From contig JAVERC010000032.1 in the NCBI GenBank assembly GCA_034007295.1, forward strand, positions 1 to 40,662: a stretch of 40,662 nt of DNA, given 5' to 3'. This document shows positions 22,655 to 31,800 of the stretch, piece by piece; the first letter of the stretch is position 1, and each line of letters starts with the position of its first letter. The DNA is from JACKCP01 sp034007295. Lineage in GTDB: Bacteria > Desulfobacterota > Desulfobacteria > Desulfobacterales > JACKCP01. A model generated the notes under the pieces. That model searched no databases, had not been told where the DNA came from, and saw nothing but the letters and a program-made list of their open reading frames with translations. The translations under genes were made by a program, and so were the position numbers.

Positions 22655-23204
22655 GCATTGAAATTTCCAGAAAATGATGAATTGCCCTTGCAGTTACTCC
22701 CCAGATTGTAAGGTCTTCAACCGGATATAAAAGCTCTTCTAGTTCGGGCTGTCTCCCTGTAAAATTTTTTTTAACATGGGTATCAAAAAGATTTGAAAAA
22801 GGAATATTTACAATTCTTGCAATTTCACTTTCTAGTGGAGTAATCTTTTCATTTTCATCATAAAAACCTGCAAAAACTTCAATACATACATTTCTAATGG
22901 TCATATAATGTCCTATTGAACCTGTAATTTCGACATTTTTAAGGCCAAGTTCTTCATCAATTTCCCTTAAAACAGCATGAAGAGAGGACTTGTCGGTTTC
23001 ATCAACAATACCCCCAGGAAATGCCACCTGATTTCCCCATGGGTATTTAAGACTTTTAGCCTTTAAAATTCCAAGAATGGAATCACCTGAATTTTTTCCA
23101 ATTAAAAGAGCTGTAGCTGCTGATTTTATACCATTTATATCAGGTTTTTTCGGGTGGCTTGAAGACTTTGTAATCTGTTCAAGCTTGCTTAAGTCAAATA
23201 ACAT
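22614..23204 (-). CDS. Nudix hydrolase, CoA pyrophosphatase-like
   Basis: A 196-residue Nudix protein. The Nudix box is FPGGIVDETDKSSLHAVLREIDEELGL, with the catalytic REIDEE. The preceding phrase KSLKYPWGNQVAFPGG matches the CoA-type signature (LRxHxGQVxFPGG) of NUDT7/CoAse enzymes, which split CoA into phosphopantetheine and 3',5'-ADP. The ending IWGVTARAIHHFL also fits this group (IWGATA). The ATG at 23204 starts 1 nt after the stop of the upstream thioredoxin gene; an alternative TTG at 23219 would overlap it. The two genes are probably one transcript. Exact substrate is inferred from family. Confidence 0.88.
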   Translation of the reverse strand: MLFDLSKLEQITKSSSHPKKPDINGIKSAATALLIGKNSGDSILGILKAKSLKYPWGNQVAFPGGIVDETDKSSLHAVLREIDEELGLKNVEITGSIGHYMTIRNVCIEVFAGFYDENEKITPLESEIARIVNIPFSNLFDTHVKKNFTGRQPELEELLYPVEDLTIWGVTARAIHHFLEISMPIFCKNPKTLEIY

Positions 23205-23205
23205 T

Positions 23206-23625
23206 TTAATACTTTTCAAGATGTATGGTTTCTAAAATTTTCATAAACATTTCAGCCGGAATATACCCAAGTTTTTTGTAAATTCCTGTTTTTATATCAG
23301 ATTCCATAAAAATATTTGCAGGAATAGGGCCTATTCCATATGTTGCAGCAGTATTTTGATCTTCGTAAACATTAACTTTTACAGGAACAAAATTTTTATT
23401 CAAATATTTTGCAACATCTATATTTTTAAATGTGTCCTTTTCCATTTTTACACACCATGGGCATTTTTCTGAGTAGAAATAAATATACATTTTTTTATTT
23501 GTCTGTTCTGAAAGAGCTGACCCTGATTTATAGTCATTCCAGTTAACTTCTTCTGAAAATACAAAAGATGTCGTTAAAAAAATAAAAGCTGCTGTTAATG
23601 CAAGGTATTTGAATTGTAATCTCAT
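23206..23625 (-). CDS. Exported thioredoxin-family protein
   Basis: A 139-residue protein with a signal peptide (MRLQFKYLALTAAFIFLTTSFVFS, cut as two shorter runs here only by position: residues 1-24) and a thioredoxin-like domain with active-site C55-P-W-C58 (YSEKCPWCVKMEKDTF) and cis-Pro in GIGPIPANIFM. This layout is like DsbD gamma or SoxW-type periplasmic thiol reductases. ATG follows GGAG. It overlaps nothing upstream and is directly followed by the Nudix gene. Its partner is unknown; no DsbD or CcdA gene is adjacent. Confidence 0.87.
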   Translation of the reverse strand: MRLQFKYLALTAAFIFLTTSFVFSEEVNWNDYKSGSALSEQTNKKMYIYFYSEKCPWCVKMEKDTFKNIDVAKYLNKNFVPVKVNVYEDQNTAATYGIGPIPANIFMESDIKTGIYKKLGYIPAEMFMKILETIHLEKY

Positions 23626-23748
23626 TTTTTCTCCTGTAATGTTATCACATTTATAAAATGTAAAAGCTTAACTTACTCAAACAATAAAAATTGTGCAATT
23701 TATTATGATATTTTTTTTTCACAAAGGTTACACAAGGGGATTTATAAA

Positions 23749-24963
23749 ATGGAAAAAATAATTACCAGATTTTTTGACGGAGCAAATATTCAAAGATGGA
23801 ATGATCATGTAAGGCCTGTAGAGCTTACAGAACTTGATAAACAGGCACATAAAACTGTTATTGCCTATATTGTTGCAAAAATGGAAGAAGATGCAAGAAA
23901 TGCTCATATTGACTGGATAAAACTTATAGAGGGAAGTATTTTTGAGTTTTTGCACAGGACTGTTCTTACAGATATAAAACCAATGGTTTTTCACAGGCTT
24001 GTCCAGGAAAAGGGAAAAGAATTAAATAACTGGGTTTTTGATAAATTAGAGTGCGAGCTTTTTGAGGCCGGCAAAGATTTTAAAGAAAGGTTTGAGCTTT
24101 ATTTTAAGGATTTGCAATATGCAAAAAATGAAAAAAGAATATTAAAGGCAGCACATTATCTTGCCACAAACTGGGAATTTCAGATTATCTACAAAACCTG
24201 TCCTGATTTTTACGGAATTGAAAAAACAAAGGAAAGCATTGAAAATGAAATTGAGGATCATTACGATCTTATAGGCGTCCAAAAAATTTCATTAAAAAAG
24301 AAATCTTACGGATTTTTGGATTTATGCGGACAGTTAAGGCTTCAAAAACGCTGGGCACAGTCACCAAGAATACCTAAAACTTCAGTTCTTGGTCATATGC
24401 TTATAGTTGCATTTTTATCCTATATTTTTTCCATGAAACAAAATTTCTGCGATAAAAGAAAATACAATAATTTTTACTGTGCATTTTTTCATGATCTTCC
24501 AGAAGTTTTGACCCGGGATATAATTTCACCTGTAAAAACATCTGTTCCAGGACTTGATGAGATTATTCTTGAATATGAAAAAATTCAGCTTGAAAATGAA
24601 ATTATACCTCTTCTTCCGGAAGCATGGCATAAAGAAATAAGATATCTCCTTGATAATCAGTTCAAAAACAGAATAATTGATCCTGATACCGGCATTGTAA
24701 AGTTTATTGATTCAGATAAAGAAATGGAAAGCTTCAATAACAATGAATTTTTGCCAGTAGACGGTAAAATGATAAAAGGGTTTGATCACCTTGCAGCATT
24801 TGTTGAAACCTCCCTTTCCATAAAAAGCGGAATTAAATCAAAGCATCTTGTTGAAGGGCACAAATCCCTTAAAAGGGATTATCAAAACAAGGTTATTTCA
24901 AATATTGATTTTGGAAAGCTTTTTAAACCCTTTGAAATTGAAGATGATTTGCTTGATGTTTAG
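23749..24963 (+). CDS. Tandem HD-domain protein (YfbR-like), first copy degenerate
   Basis: A 404-residue cytoplasmic protein. The second half is an HD phosphohydrolase of the YfbR type: RW (201-202), H216 (VLGHML), H248-D249 (FFHDLPEVLTRDIISPVK), and D321 (KFIDSDKE). YfbR enzymes are 5'-deoxynucleotidases or related nucleotide phosphatases. The first half (about 8-105) repeats the same pattern (RW at 16-17, H34, then FLHRTVLTDIKPMV), but has H69-R70 in place of the HD pair, so the first copy has probably lost metal-based catalysis and may be structural or regulatory. A purine-rich AGGGG stands upstream of the ATG. It is divergent from the thioredoxin-Nudix pair. Confidence 0.82.
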   Translation: MEKIITRFFDGANIQRWNDHVRPVELTELDKQAHKTVIAYIVAKMEEDARNAHIDWIKLIEGSIFEFLHRTVLTDIKPMVFHRLVQEKGKELNNWVFDKLECELFEAGKDFKERFELYFKDLQYAKNEKRILKAAHYLATNWEFQIIYKTCPDFYGIEKTKESIENEIEDHYDLIGVQKISLKKKSYGFLDLCGQLRLQKRWAQSPRIPKTSVLGHMLIVAFLSYIFSMKQNFCDKRKYNNFYCAFFHDLPEVLTRDIISPVKTSVPGLDEIILEYEKIQLENEIIPLLPEAWHKEIRYLLDNQFKNRIIDPDTGIVKFIDSDKEMESFNNNEFLPVDGKMIKGFDHLAAFVETSLSIKSGIKSKHLVEGHKSLKRDYQNKVISNIDFGKLFKPFEIEDDLLDV

Positions 24964-25047
24964 AATTGTTTATTTATCTGGGAGTGCTTTTTCAAGATAT
25001 GGTTCTGAAAAGATTTTTAAACTCTGTCAAAAGAGCTTAAGGTGAAT

Positions 25048-25332
25048 TTACATCATTTTAGCATTGAGTTTGATACCAAGTGCCTTGCTGACTTTAATAA
25101 CTGTTGAAAATCTTGGATTCCCTTTTCCTGAAAAACTTTTGTAAAGGCTTTCACGGTTTAAGCCGGTTTGTCTGGCTATATCTGAAATCCCCTTTTTTTT
25201 TGCAAGATAACCAAGAGCTGCGAGAAAAACTCTGGGATCATCGTCAATAAAAGCATCTGTAAGATAGTCATTGATTTCTTCCTGGGTTTCAAGATAATCA
25301 AATGGGTTATATGGGGCTGTTTTTGTTTTCAT
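25048..25332 (-). CDS. XRE-family antitoxin (HigA-like)
   Basis: A 94-residue helix-turn-helix protein of the putative addiction-module antidote family: N-terminal toxin-binding part (NPFDYLETQEEINDYLTDAF) and a C-terminal HTH (GISDIARQTGLNRESLYKSFSG). It is the second gene of a toxin-first pair; its ATG lies 26 bp inside the toxin gene's 3' end, with AGGAG upstream. It should neutralise the neighbouring RelE/ParE-type toxin and repress the shared promoter. Confidence 0.9.
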   Translation of the reverse strand: MKTKTAPYNPFDYLETQEEINDYLTDAFIDDDPRVFLAALGYLAKKKGISDIARQTGLNRESLYKSFSGKGNPRFSTVIKVSKALGIKLNAKMM

Positions 25333-25639
25333 ATTGATTTTGCTCCTTTAATTTTTTTGCAATCTGTTTTGCCTTTTTTATATCCCTCAATTGAGTTGAC
25401 TTGTCACCTCCGTTAAGCAGAAAAATAATTTTTTTGTTTTGAATTGTATAATAAACTCTATAACCCGGGCCAATAAAAAAACGTAACTCACAAACATCAT
25501 CTCCTACCGGCTTTGAATCTCCAAAATTTCCAAGAGCAATTCTTGTTAAACGTTTAGTAACAGCTAAAACTGCCTGGCGGTCTTTTAGGTTTTTGAGCCA
25601 CAAATCAAATTGATGAGTGCGTTCAATTTCGTATATCAT
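25307..25639 (-). CDS. RelE/ParE-family toxin (HigB-like, Gp49 group)
   Basis: A 110-residue toxin of the phage-Gp49/addiction-module killer family: IERTHQFDLWLKNLKDRQA at the start, LRFFIGPGYRVYY in the middle and FLLNGGDKSTQLRDIKKA near the end, the usual landmarks. Relatives cut mRNA on the ribosome. The toxin gene comes first and overlaps the antitoxin gene by 26 bp, the higBA order. The -10 element of its promoter is so close to the ATG that the transcript is probably leaderless. A foldback repeat lies just upstream. Confidence 0.9.
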   Translation of the reverse strand: MIYEIERTHQFDLWLKNLKDRQAVLAVTKRLTRIALGNFGDSKPVGDDVCELRFFIGPGYRVYYTIQNKKIIFLLNGGDKSTQLRDIKKAKQIAKKLKEQNQYENKNSPI

Positions 25640-25645
25640 TTACAC

Positions 25646-25674
25646 AATGTAGTTTTTGGGCTACGAATAGTCAA
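25646..25674 (-). promoter_or_regulatory. Promoter of the toxin-antitoxin pair (probably leaderless)
   Basis: On the minus strand, TTGACT (25674..25669) and TACATT (25651..25646) are exactly 17 bp apart. Only 6 nt separate the -10 from the toxin ATG (25639), so transcription should begin at or next to the start codon. A short dyad GTAG..CTAC lies in the spacer and might be the antitoxin operator. Confidence 0.65.
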
Positions 25675-25680
25675 TTTTTT

Positions 25681-25834
25681 TATTTAGTGATTGGCCGAAA
25701 ACGAGAATTTTTTGCTCAGTTCAAGGAAGATGAAAAATTTAACCGCAGGAATACATGGAGTATTTTGAGGATTAAATTTTGAATCTGACTTAAGAATGGG
25801 CAAAAAAGGCCGATTTCGTTCAGCAACTATTTAT
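25681..25834. repeat. Foldback repeat, copy C (~154 bp, inverted)
   Basis: Third copy, in the opposite orientation to A, B and D. Starts TATTTAGTGATTGGCCG and ends GTTCAGCAACTATTTAT. It fills the gap between the toxin promoter (6 bp away) and the YibE/F stop codon, which it touches. Fold as described for copy A. Confidence 0.8.
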
Positions 25835-27024
25835 CAAAATAAATCTTCAACAGCATTTACAGAGTGTTTTACAGTGAGGTTTTCTCTTTTTTTTGATTTA
25901 AGTGAGAATATAAATCCCCCTGCAATTGCAGTAAATGGGGCAACAGTTACAAGTCCGAAACTACCTGCAAGTGTTTTTAATATTTCTGCAGAAACATAAA
26001 CAAGATTAAATGTTGTTGAAAGATGAATTCCCTGTGCCATGAATGCCATAAGAAGAGTTATGTATCCGCCTGAATATGCAAGAAGAAGGGTGGTTGTCAT
26101 TGTTCCGGTAACTGTTCTTCCAACACTTAAGCCTGACTTTATAAGTTCTTTAGCAGATATGTCGGGCTTTTTTTTCTTGATTTCCTCCATGCTTGCAGAA
26201 ACATCCATTGCAAGATCCATTACAGCTCCGGAACATGCAATAAATACAGCACCTGTGTATATTTTTGTGAGATTTAGATGTGCAAAGCCGGAATATAAAA
26301 GTGTTTCAGCAAAAGGCATTATTGCACCATGGATATGAAATTTTGAAGTGAAAAACAAAGCCATTATACAGCTTACAAAAACACCTGCAAATGAGCCTGC
26401 AAGGGCGGTTAATCCTTTTTTGTTTATTCCTGCCACAAGAAAAATTATTGCTCCGCATAATAAGGATGAAATCAAAAAAGTTGTAAGAATAGGATCGTAG
26501 CCTTTCAAAAGCATGGGAATAAGTATTTTCCATATTACAAGTCCTGAAAATACAAATGAAACAAGAGCTTTTATTCCTGTAAAACCGCCAAAACCTGCCA
26601 AAAGAAGTGCAAAAAGAAGAAAAAGGAAAAATTCAAGGCCAAGCCTGTAATGCTCCCTTGCTGAAGCATAGATTATTTCTTCATCTTCGTTAAGTGTTAA
26701 AACAGTAAATACCTTGTCTCCGGGTTTAAATATTTTATCCCTGTCCATCTGGCCTAAAAGCTGATTTTGTGCTTCAATTGTTTTATTTTTAAATTTTCCT
26801 TTAAGGATTTTTATTGTAACTCTCTGATCGCCTGTTTTTATAAGTCCTGCATCAAAAATCTGTGAATTATTTACAGAAATTATTTGTCCTTTTACCCTTA
26901 TTGCATTTTTATCGATCTGATTTTCAAACCCTGTGGGAATTTTAATTAAAAGAACGGATAAAAGTATAAAAATAAAAACCAGGTTAAAATTTCTGGAGCT
27001 TAATTTTTCAAATATTTTTTTCAT
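25834..27024 (-). CDS. YibE/F-family membrane protein
   Basis: A 396-residue protein of the YibE/F family. An N-terminal helix (about residues 14-32) anchors an extracytoplasmic beta domain (about 40-125, with VRKGQI-like and KPGDKVFTVLTL phrases). About seven helices follow, including GGFTGIKALVSFVFSGLVIWKIL and the family-typical MDLAMDVSASMEEIKKKKPDIS loop (about 270-290). The function of the family is not established; it is found in many Firmicutes and anaerobes and is suspected to be a transporter. It follows the alkaline phosphatase gene on the same strand, but a strong terminator lies between them. No good ribosome-binding site precedes the ATG. Confidence 0.88.
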   Translation of the reverse strand: MKKIFEKLSSRNFNLVFIFILLSVLLIKIPTGFENQIDKNAIRVKGQIISVNNSQIFDAGLIKTGDQRVTIKILKGKFKNKTIEAQNQLLGQMDRDKIFKPGDKVFTVLTLNEDEEIIYASAREHYRLGLEFFLFLLFALLLAGFGGFTGIKALVSFVFSGLVIWKILIPMLLKGYDPILTTFLISSLLCGAIIFLVAGINKKGLTALAGSFAGVFVSCIMALFFTSKFHIHGAIMPFAETLLYSGFAHLNLTKIYTGAVFIACSGAVMDLAMDVSASMEEIKKKKPDISAKELIKSGLSVGRTVTGTMTTTLLLAYSGGYITLLMAFMAQGIHLSTTFNLVYVSAEILKTLAGSFGLVTVAPFTAIAGGFIFSLKSKKRENLTVKHSVNAVEDLF

Positions 27025-27047
27025 TTTTTTGTCCGGATATAAAAATT

Positions 27048-27068
27048 CCGGGGCATTAAATACCCCGG
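27048..27068 (-). terminator. Rho-independent terminator of the alkaline phosphatase gene
   Basis: CCGGGG (27048-27053) / CCCCGG (27063-27068) with a 9-nt loop; on the minus strand it is followed by AATTTTTATA. It lies 24 bp past the phosphatase stop and 23 bp before the YibE/F start. Confidence 0.75.
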
Positions 27069-27092
27069 TATAATTAAAAAATAATTTTTATT

Positions 27093-28535
27093 TTATTTTG
27101 AAGCATAAACCGGTGATTTGCCAAACCCTGCAGCTTCCATTATTTTTAAAGCAATATCTGTATTGTCATATGAACCGTGGAATTTTTCATATCCATTTCC
27201 AATTGCAGATGTTGAAACAGGAACGCCTGTATGCTTGTATGATGTCCAGCCTATTCCTGCCTTTCTGTTTAAAATCTGGGTGATTTTAACTGTGAGTGGC
27301 TCATATTCCCCATAAAGAACATAATCTCTTGGGTCTTTTAGAGTTTCTCCTGAAAGAGATCTGTAAAAGGCTTCTACAAGTTCTGTTATTTCATGGGTTT
27401 TCAAAACCATTGGATCATTTTTTCCACCTTTGAATTTAAGGCCGAAATCCCTTTCAATATATGGCTTAACATCTTCAAAGCTTACAGAATCATTGTTTTT
27501 GATATTTTTCATTACATTATCATCAAATTTCTGGAAGGATACTTTTTGATTACTTAAAATTTCATAATCTGATCCGTATTTTGTACCTGCAAAACCAAGG
27601 GTCATTCCTCCGCATTCATGGTCTCCGGTTACAACTATCAGGGTTTCATCCTTGTGATTTTTGTAAAATTCATAGGCTTTTTTTATTGCATCATCAAAGG
27701 CTATTGTGTCTTTTATTGATGCTGCTGCATCGTTTGCATGGCAGGCCCAGTCAATTTTTCCGCCTTCAACCATCATGAAAAAGCCGTTTTTGTTATTAAG
27801 AAGTTCAATCCCTTTTTCTGTAAATTCAGCAAGTGTAATATCTTCTGATGTGTTATCCATTTCATACGGAAGGGCTCCGCTGTCCTGAATCCATGAATTT
27901 GTTGCAATTATTTTACCGTCTTTTCTGCTTAACTTTGAAAACTCTTTTTTATTGTCTGTAATTTTATATCCGTTTTGTTTTGCAATTTCCCAGGCATTTC
28001 CCTGATAATTTTTTGATGTGTTTTTTTTGTTTTCAGGGTCTTTTAATGTGCCGCCTGCAAAATAATCAAATCCGCTCTTTGCGAGAGCAATATCTATATC
28101 ATAATATTGTCCTCTTGCTGGAACATGTGCATAAAATGCAGCAGGAGTTGCATGGTCAATTGAAACACTTGAAACTATTCCAACTTTCATTCCCTTTTCC
28201 TTTGCAATTTCTGCAATTGTTTTTAAAGATTTCAGGTTTTCATCCATACCAAGAAATCCGATTTTTGTTTTTTTCCCGCATGACATTGCAGTTGCAGCAG
28301 CAGCAGAACCTGTTATGAATCTGTCAAGAGCGTGTGTTGTTGTAATTCCCTGGGCAGGAAAATTTTCAATTATCATTTTTTCACCAGCATACTGATTTGC
28401 AGCAGCTCTCTGGGGGATTCCCATTCCGTCTCCTATGAACAAAAATACGTATTTTGCCTGTTTTGCATAGGATGCAGCAGGAAGTAAAAGCAGTACAATA
28501 AGAAATATTACTGCGTGTTTGATATTGGTTTTCAT
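27093..28535 (-). CDS. phoA: Exported alkaline phosphatase
   Basis: A 480-residue periplasmic alkaline phosphatase that releases phosphate from monoesters. It has a signal peptide (residues 1-24), metal site FIGDGMG (D36), nucleophile region ITGSAAAATA with Ser77, SIDHATPAAFYAH, Arg in VPARGQYYD, metal cluster MVEGGKIDWACHAND, VVTGDHECGG and KHTGVPV. The set of metal ligands is complete. The residue just before the nucleophile is Gly (G76) where E. coli PhoA has Asp101, a change seen in part of the superfamily. ATG follows GGAGGAAAA. No Pho box was recognised upstream. Confidence 0.92.
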   Translation of the reverse strand: MKTNIKHAVIFLIVLLLLPAASYAKQAKYVFLFIGDGMGIPQRAAANQYAGEKMIIENFPAQGITTTHALDRFITGSAAAATAMSCGKKTKIGFLGMDENLKSLKTIAEIAKEKGMKVGIVSSVSIDHATPAAFYAHVPARGQYYDIDIALAKSGFDYFAGGTLKDPENKKNTSKNYQGNAWEIAKQNGYKITDNKKEFSKLSRKDGKIIATNSWIQDSGALPYEMDNTSEDITLAEFTEKGIELLNNKNGFFMMVEGGKIDWACHANDAAASIKDTIAFDDAIKKAYEFYKNHKDETLIVVTGDHECGGMTLGFAGTKYGSDYEILSNQKVSFQKFDDNVMKNIKNNDSVSFEDVKPYIERDFGLKFKGGKNDPMVLKTHEITELVEAFYRSLSGETLKDPRDYVLYGEYEPLTVKITQILNRKAGIGWTSYKHTGVPVSTSAIGNGYEKFHGSYDNTDIALKIMEAAGFGKSPVYASK

Positions 28536-28647
28536 TTTTCCTCCGTTTAATATTTTTTGTTTTGTAAGAGTTTTGAATTAAGATGGGATATATGATTCTT
28601 GTAAATTGATGATTAGGCAGATATTAATTTTTTGTGAGTATGCAGAA

Positions 28648-28676
28648 TTGACATGAATAATAAATCAATATATCTT
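28648..28676 (+). promoter_or_regulatory. metH promoter
   Basis: TTGACA (28648-28653), 17 bp, TATCTT (28671-28676). It predicts a start near 28683 and a leader of about 120 nt before the metH ATG. Confidence 0.65.
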
Positions 28677-28689
28677 GATATGATTATTT

Positions 28690-28721
28690 TTAGACAGCTT
28701 TGGAAATTTAAGTCTAAGCTG
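28690..28721 (+). promoter_or_regulatory. metH leader with two mutually exclusive stems
   Basis: TTAGAC (28690-28695) can pair with GTCTAA (28712-28717), while CAGCTT (28695-28700) can pair with AAGCTG (28716-28721). The two stems share bases, so only one can form at a time. A further ATGCT/AGCAT pair (28732-28760) encloses a T-run. This is a possible switch-like leader; the T-run is inside the last hairpin rather than after it, so it is not a standard attenuator. Confidence 0.35.
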
Positions 28722-28801
28722 AGGTTTAATCATGCTTTTTTTATTTTTTAAAATGAGCATTTATAAATAAAGTTAAAAATTCATTCCGGGAGTATATATT
28801 T

Positions 28802-31800
28802 ATGTCAGGTTTTCTTGAGGCAATTAAAGAGCAGGTAATTGTTTTTGACGGTGCAATGGGCACAATGATTAGAAATTACAGTCTTTCCCAAACTGATTTT
28901 GGCGGAGCTGAATTTGAAATGCTTTCAGATATTTTGTCCCTTTCAAGGCCTGATATAATTAAAGATATTCACCTTGAATATTTTAAGGCAGGATGCAATG
29001 CAGTTGAAACAAATACTTTTGGAGCCTGTCCTTTAAGGCTTAAGGAATTTGACTTTAAAAATCTTAATGACTCTTCATTCCCCGAAGAAATAAAAAGTCT
29101 TGACCTTAAAAACAGGTCTTATGAAGAAATAGCATATTACATGAATGTTAAATCATGTGAAATTGCAAAAAAAGCCATAGAGGAAATAAAAAGTTCCAAA
29201 GACTATGACGGACGTCCTCTTTTTGCAGTTGCATCAATAGGACCTTCAAACTATGTTCTTTCTCCAACAAATGCAGACCTTCACAAGGGAAGCTGGGAAG
29301 ATATTGAAGAAAATTTTTATGTTCAGGCAAAAGGACTTATTGACGGAGGTGCAGATGTATTTCTTTTTGAAACCCAGCAGGATGTACTTGAAGTAAAGGC
29401 TGCTGTTTCAGGTGCATTCAAGGCAATGAAGGAAAAAAATGTAAAAATTCCTGTAATGTGTCAGGTGACTGTAAACGAACATTCAAGAATGCAGATTTTC
29501 AACACCCATATTCATTCAGCACTTACAACCCTTGCCCACACAGGAATAGATGTATTTGGTATTAACTGCTCAATCGGCCCTGACCTTATGGAGCCCACAA
29601 TAAAAAAGATTTCCCAGTATTCGCCTCTTCCAGTTTCTGTTCTTCCAAATGCAGGCCTTCCTGAATCTGAAAACGGTGAGACTGTTTACAGGCTTTCACC
29701 TGAATCTCTGGCAAAATATCTTGAAAAATTTGTTTTGGATTATGGAGTAAATATAGTTGGAGGGTGCTGTGGTACATCTCCTTTACATATGAAGGAAGTA
29801 TGCAAAAGGGTAAAAGGCAAAAAGCCCTTTGACAACAGAAAAGATAAAAGACTTTATATTTCCGGGCCCCAGGATGCAGTTTTGCTTGAGTTTTCAGACG
29901 AGCTTCTGAGAATAGGTGAAAGACTCAATATCAGAGGTTCAAAAAAAGTAAGGGAAGCAGTTGAAAACAAAGAGGGAAAAATTGATTTTGATGTTTTGGA
30001 AGAAGTTGTAAATGAGCAGGTAAATGACCTTGGTCTTCTTGTAATAGATGTCTGCATGGATTCAAATCAGGTTGAAACAAAAGATGTACTTCCAAAGGTT
30101 GTCCAGGGGATTACCCATGATTTTAAAGGCGGCCTTTGCATAGACTCCTTTGATGCGGACGCACTTTCAGATGCCGTAAAATTTTATCCGGGACGTCCCC
30201 TTTTAAATTCAATTTCCATGGAATCCCATGAAAATACCACAAAGGCAGACTATATTCTTGAAAGAACAGCCTTTCATTCTCCGGCATATATTGCCCTTGC
30301 AGCAGATGATGAAGGCCCTGCTGTAACAGCTGAAAAAAAATATGAAATTGCAGAAAAACTTGTTGCAACAGCAGCAAAATACAATATTTCCCCATCACAG
30401 CTTTTTATTGATATAAATGCCTTTCCAATTGGCTCAGAATCTGTAGAGGGAATGAATTTTGCTCTTGAATCCCTTAATTCAATTCCTTTAATTAAAAAAA
30501 TAGCTCCGGGTATCAAAACAACAATTGGAGTAAGCAACCTTACAAACGGACTTGCAAAAAAGCCTTACATGAGAAAAGTACTTACTTCAGTATTTTTAGA
30601 TGAAGGAAGAAAAAAAGGACTTGATGCGGCAATTGTAAATCCAAATCATTATGTTCCTGTAAAAAGCCTTGATAAAAAAGATTATGAGCTTGGACTTAGA
30701 GCTGTTTTAGAAAGGGATATGGATGCCTTTGCAGAACTTGAAGAAATTGCTCTGCAGAAAAAAGGAACAAAAATAGAAAAAAGGTCTTCATATGAAGGTC
30801 TTTCTCCGGCTGAAAAAGTATCTGAAAAAATAAAGGACGGTTTTAAGTCAAGAACAAAGGGAAGTCTTGTTTTTGAAGATAACGAGTATTTTTATTCAGA
30901 TTCTATTGTTGAAGATGCGGCCCTTGCAATTAAAGAAATTAAACCCCTTGATTTTATAAATGATTATTTAATGGAAGCAATGAATGTTTTAGGGGAGCGT
31001 TTTGCAAAAGGTGAAGCATCTCTTCCCCACCTTTTAAAGGCTGCTGACATTATGAAGGAGGTTATGAATTTCCTTGAAAAATTAATGAAAGGAGACAAGC
31101 CATCTTCCGAGTTTAAAGGAACAATAGTAATTGGAACAGTTTATCAGGATGTTCACAGTATTGGAAAAGACCTTACAAAAACTCTTTTTGAAAATTACGG
31201 ATACAGGGTCATTGACCTTGGTGTTCAGGTACCTCTGGAGTCCTATATTGAAACAGCTTTAAAATATAATGCCGATGCAATAGGAATGAGTGCTCTTCTT
31301 GTACAGACCTCAAATCATATGCTTTCAGTTGTTAAAATGATGCGGGAAAAAGGACTTGATATTCCTGTTTTTATTGGAGGAGCACCTGTAAATCTTAAAC
31401 ATGCGGCTTCTGTAGCAATGAGCGGAGCAAAAAATTCTGAAGATATAAAACCTGATGTTTTTTACTGCAGAACTGCAATGGACAGTGTAAATCTTATTGG
31501 AAAACTTCTTGGAGAAAAAAGAGCCGAAACAATTGAGCAAAATAAAAAAGAGCTTTTAAAAATATTAAATGAGCAAAATGAAAATTTAAGTGAAGAAAAA
31601 AATGATGTTTTACAAAGAAAAATTTTGCCACATGAAAATAATATCAATCCTTTTACTGTTGAAATAATTGAAAAAAAGATAGAAGAAATAAATATAAGAG
31701 AAAAAAATCTTTTTATCACAAACTGGAAATTCAAGCCTGATGAATTGAAAAATCAGGATAAATTAAATGAGCTTAAAAAAGAATTTGAAGAGCTTAAGAT

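Larger units (their letters stand above)
28536..28801. other. Divergent promoter region between phoA and metH
   Basis: A 266-bp non-coding region. It holds a good plus-strand promoter and a structured metH leader (listed separately) and the GGAGG site for phoA. No cobalamin riboswitch B12 box (GCCACTG) was seen, and I could not fit a known SAM riboswitch consensus. Confidence 0.5.

Noticed and set aside
28536..28801. Cobalamin riboswitch upstream of metH
   Set aside because: No B12 box and the leader is only about 120 nt, too short for the class.
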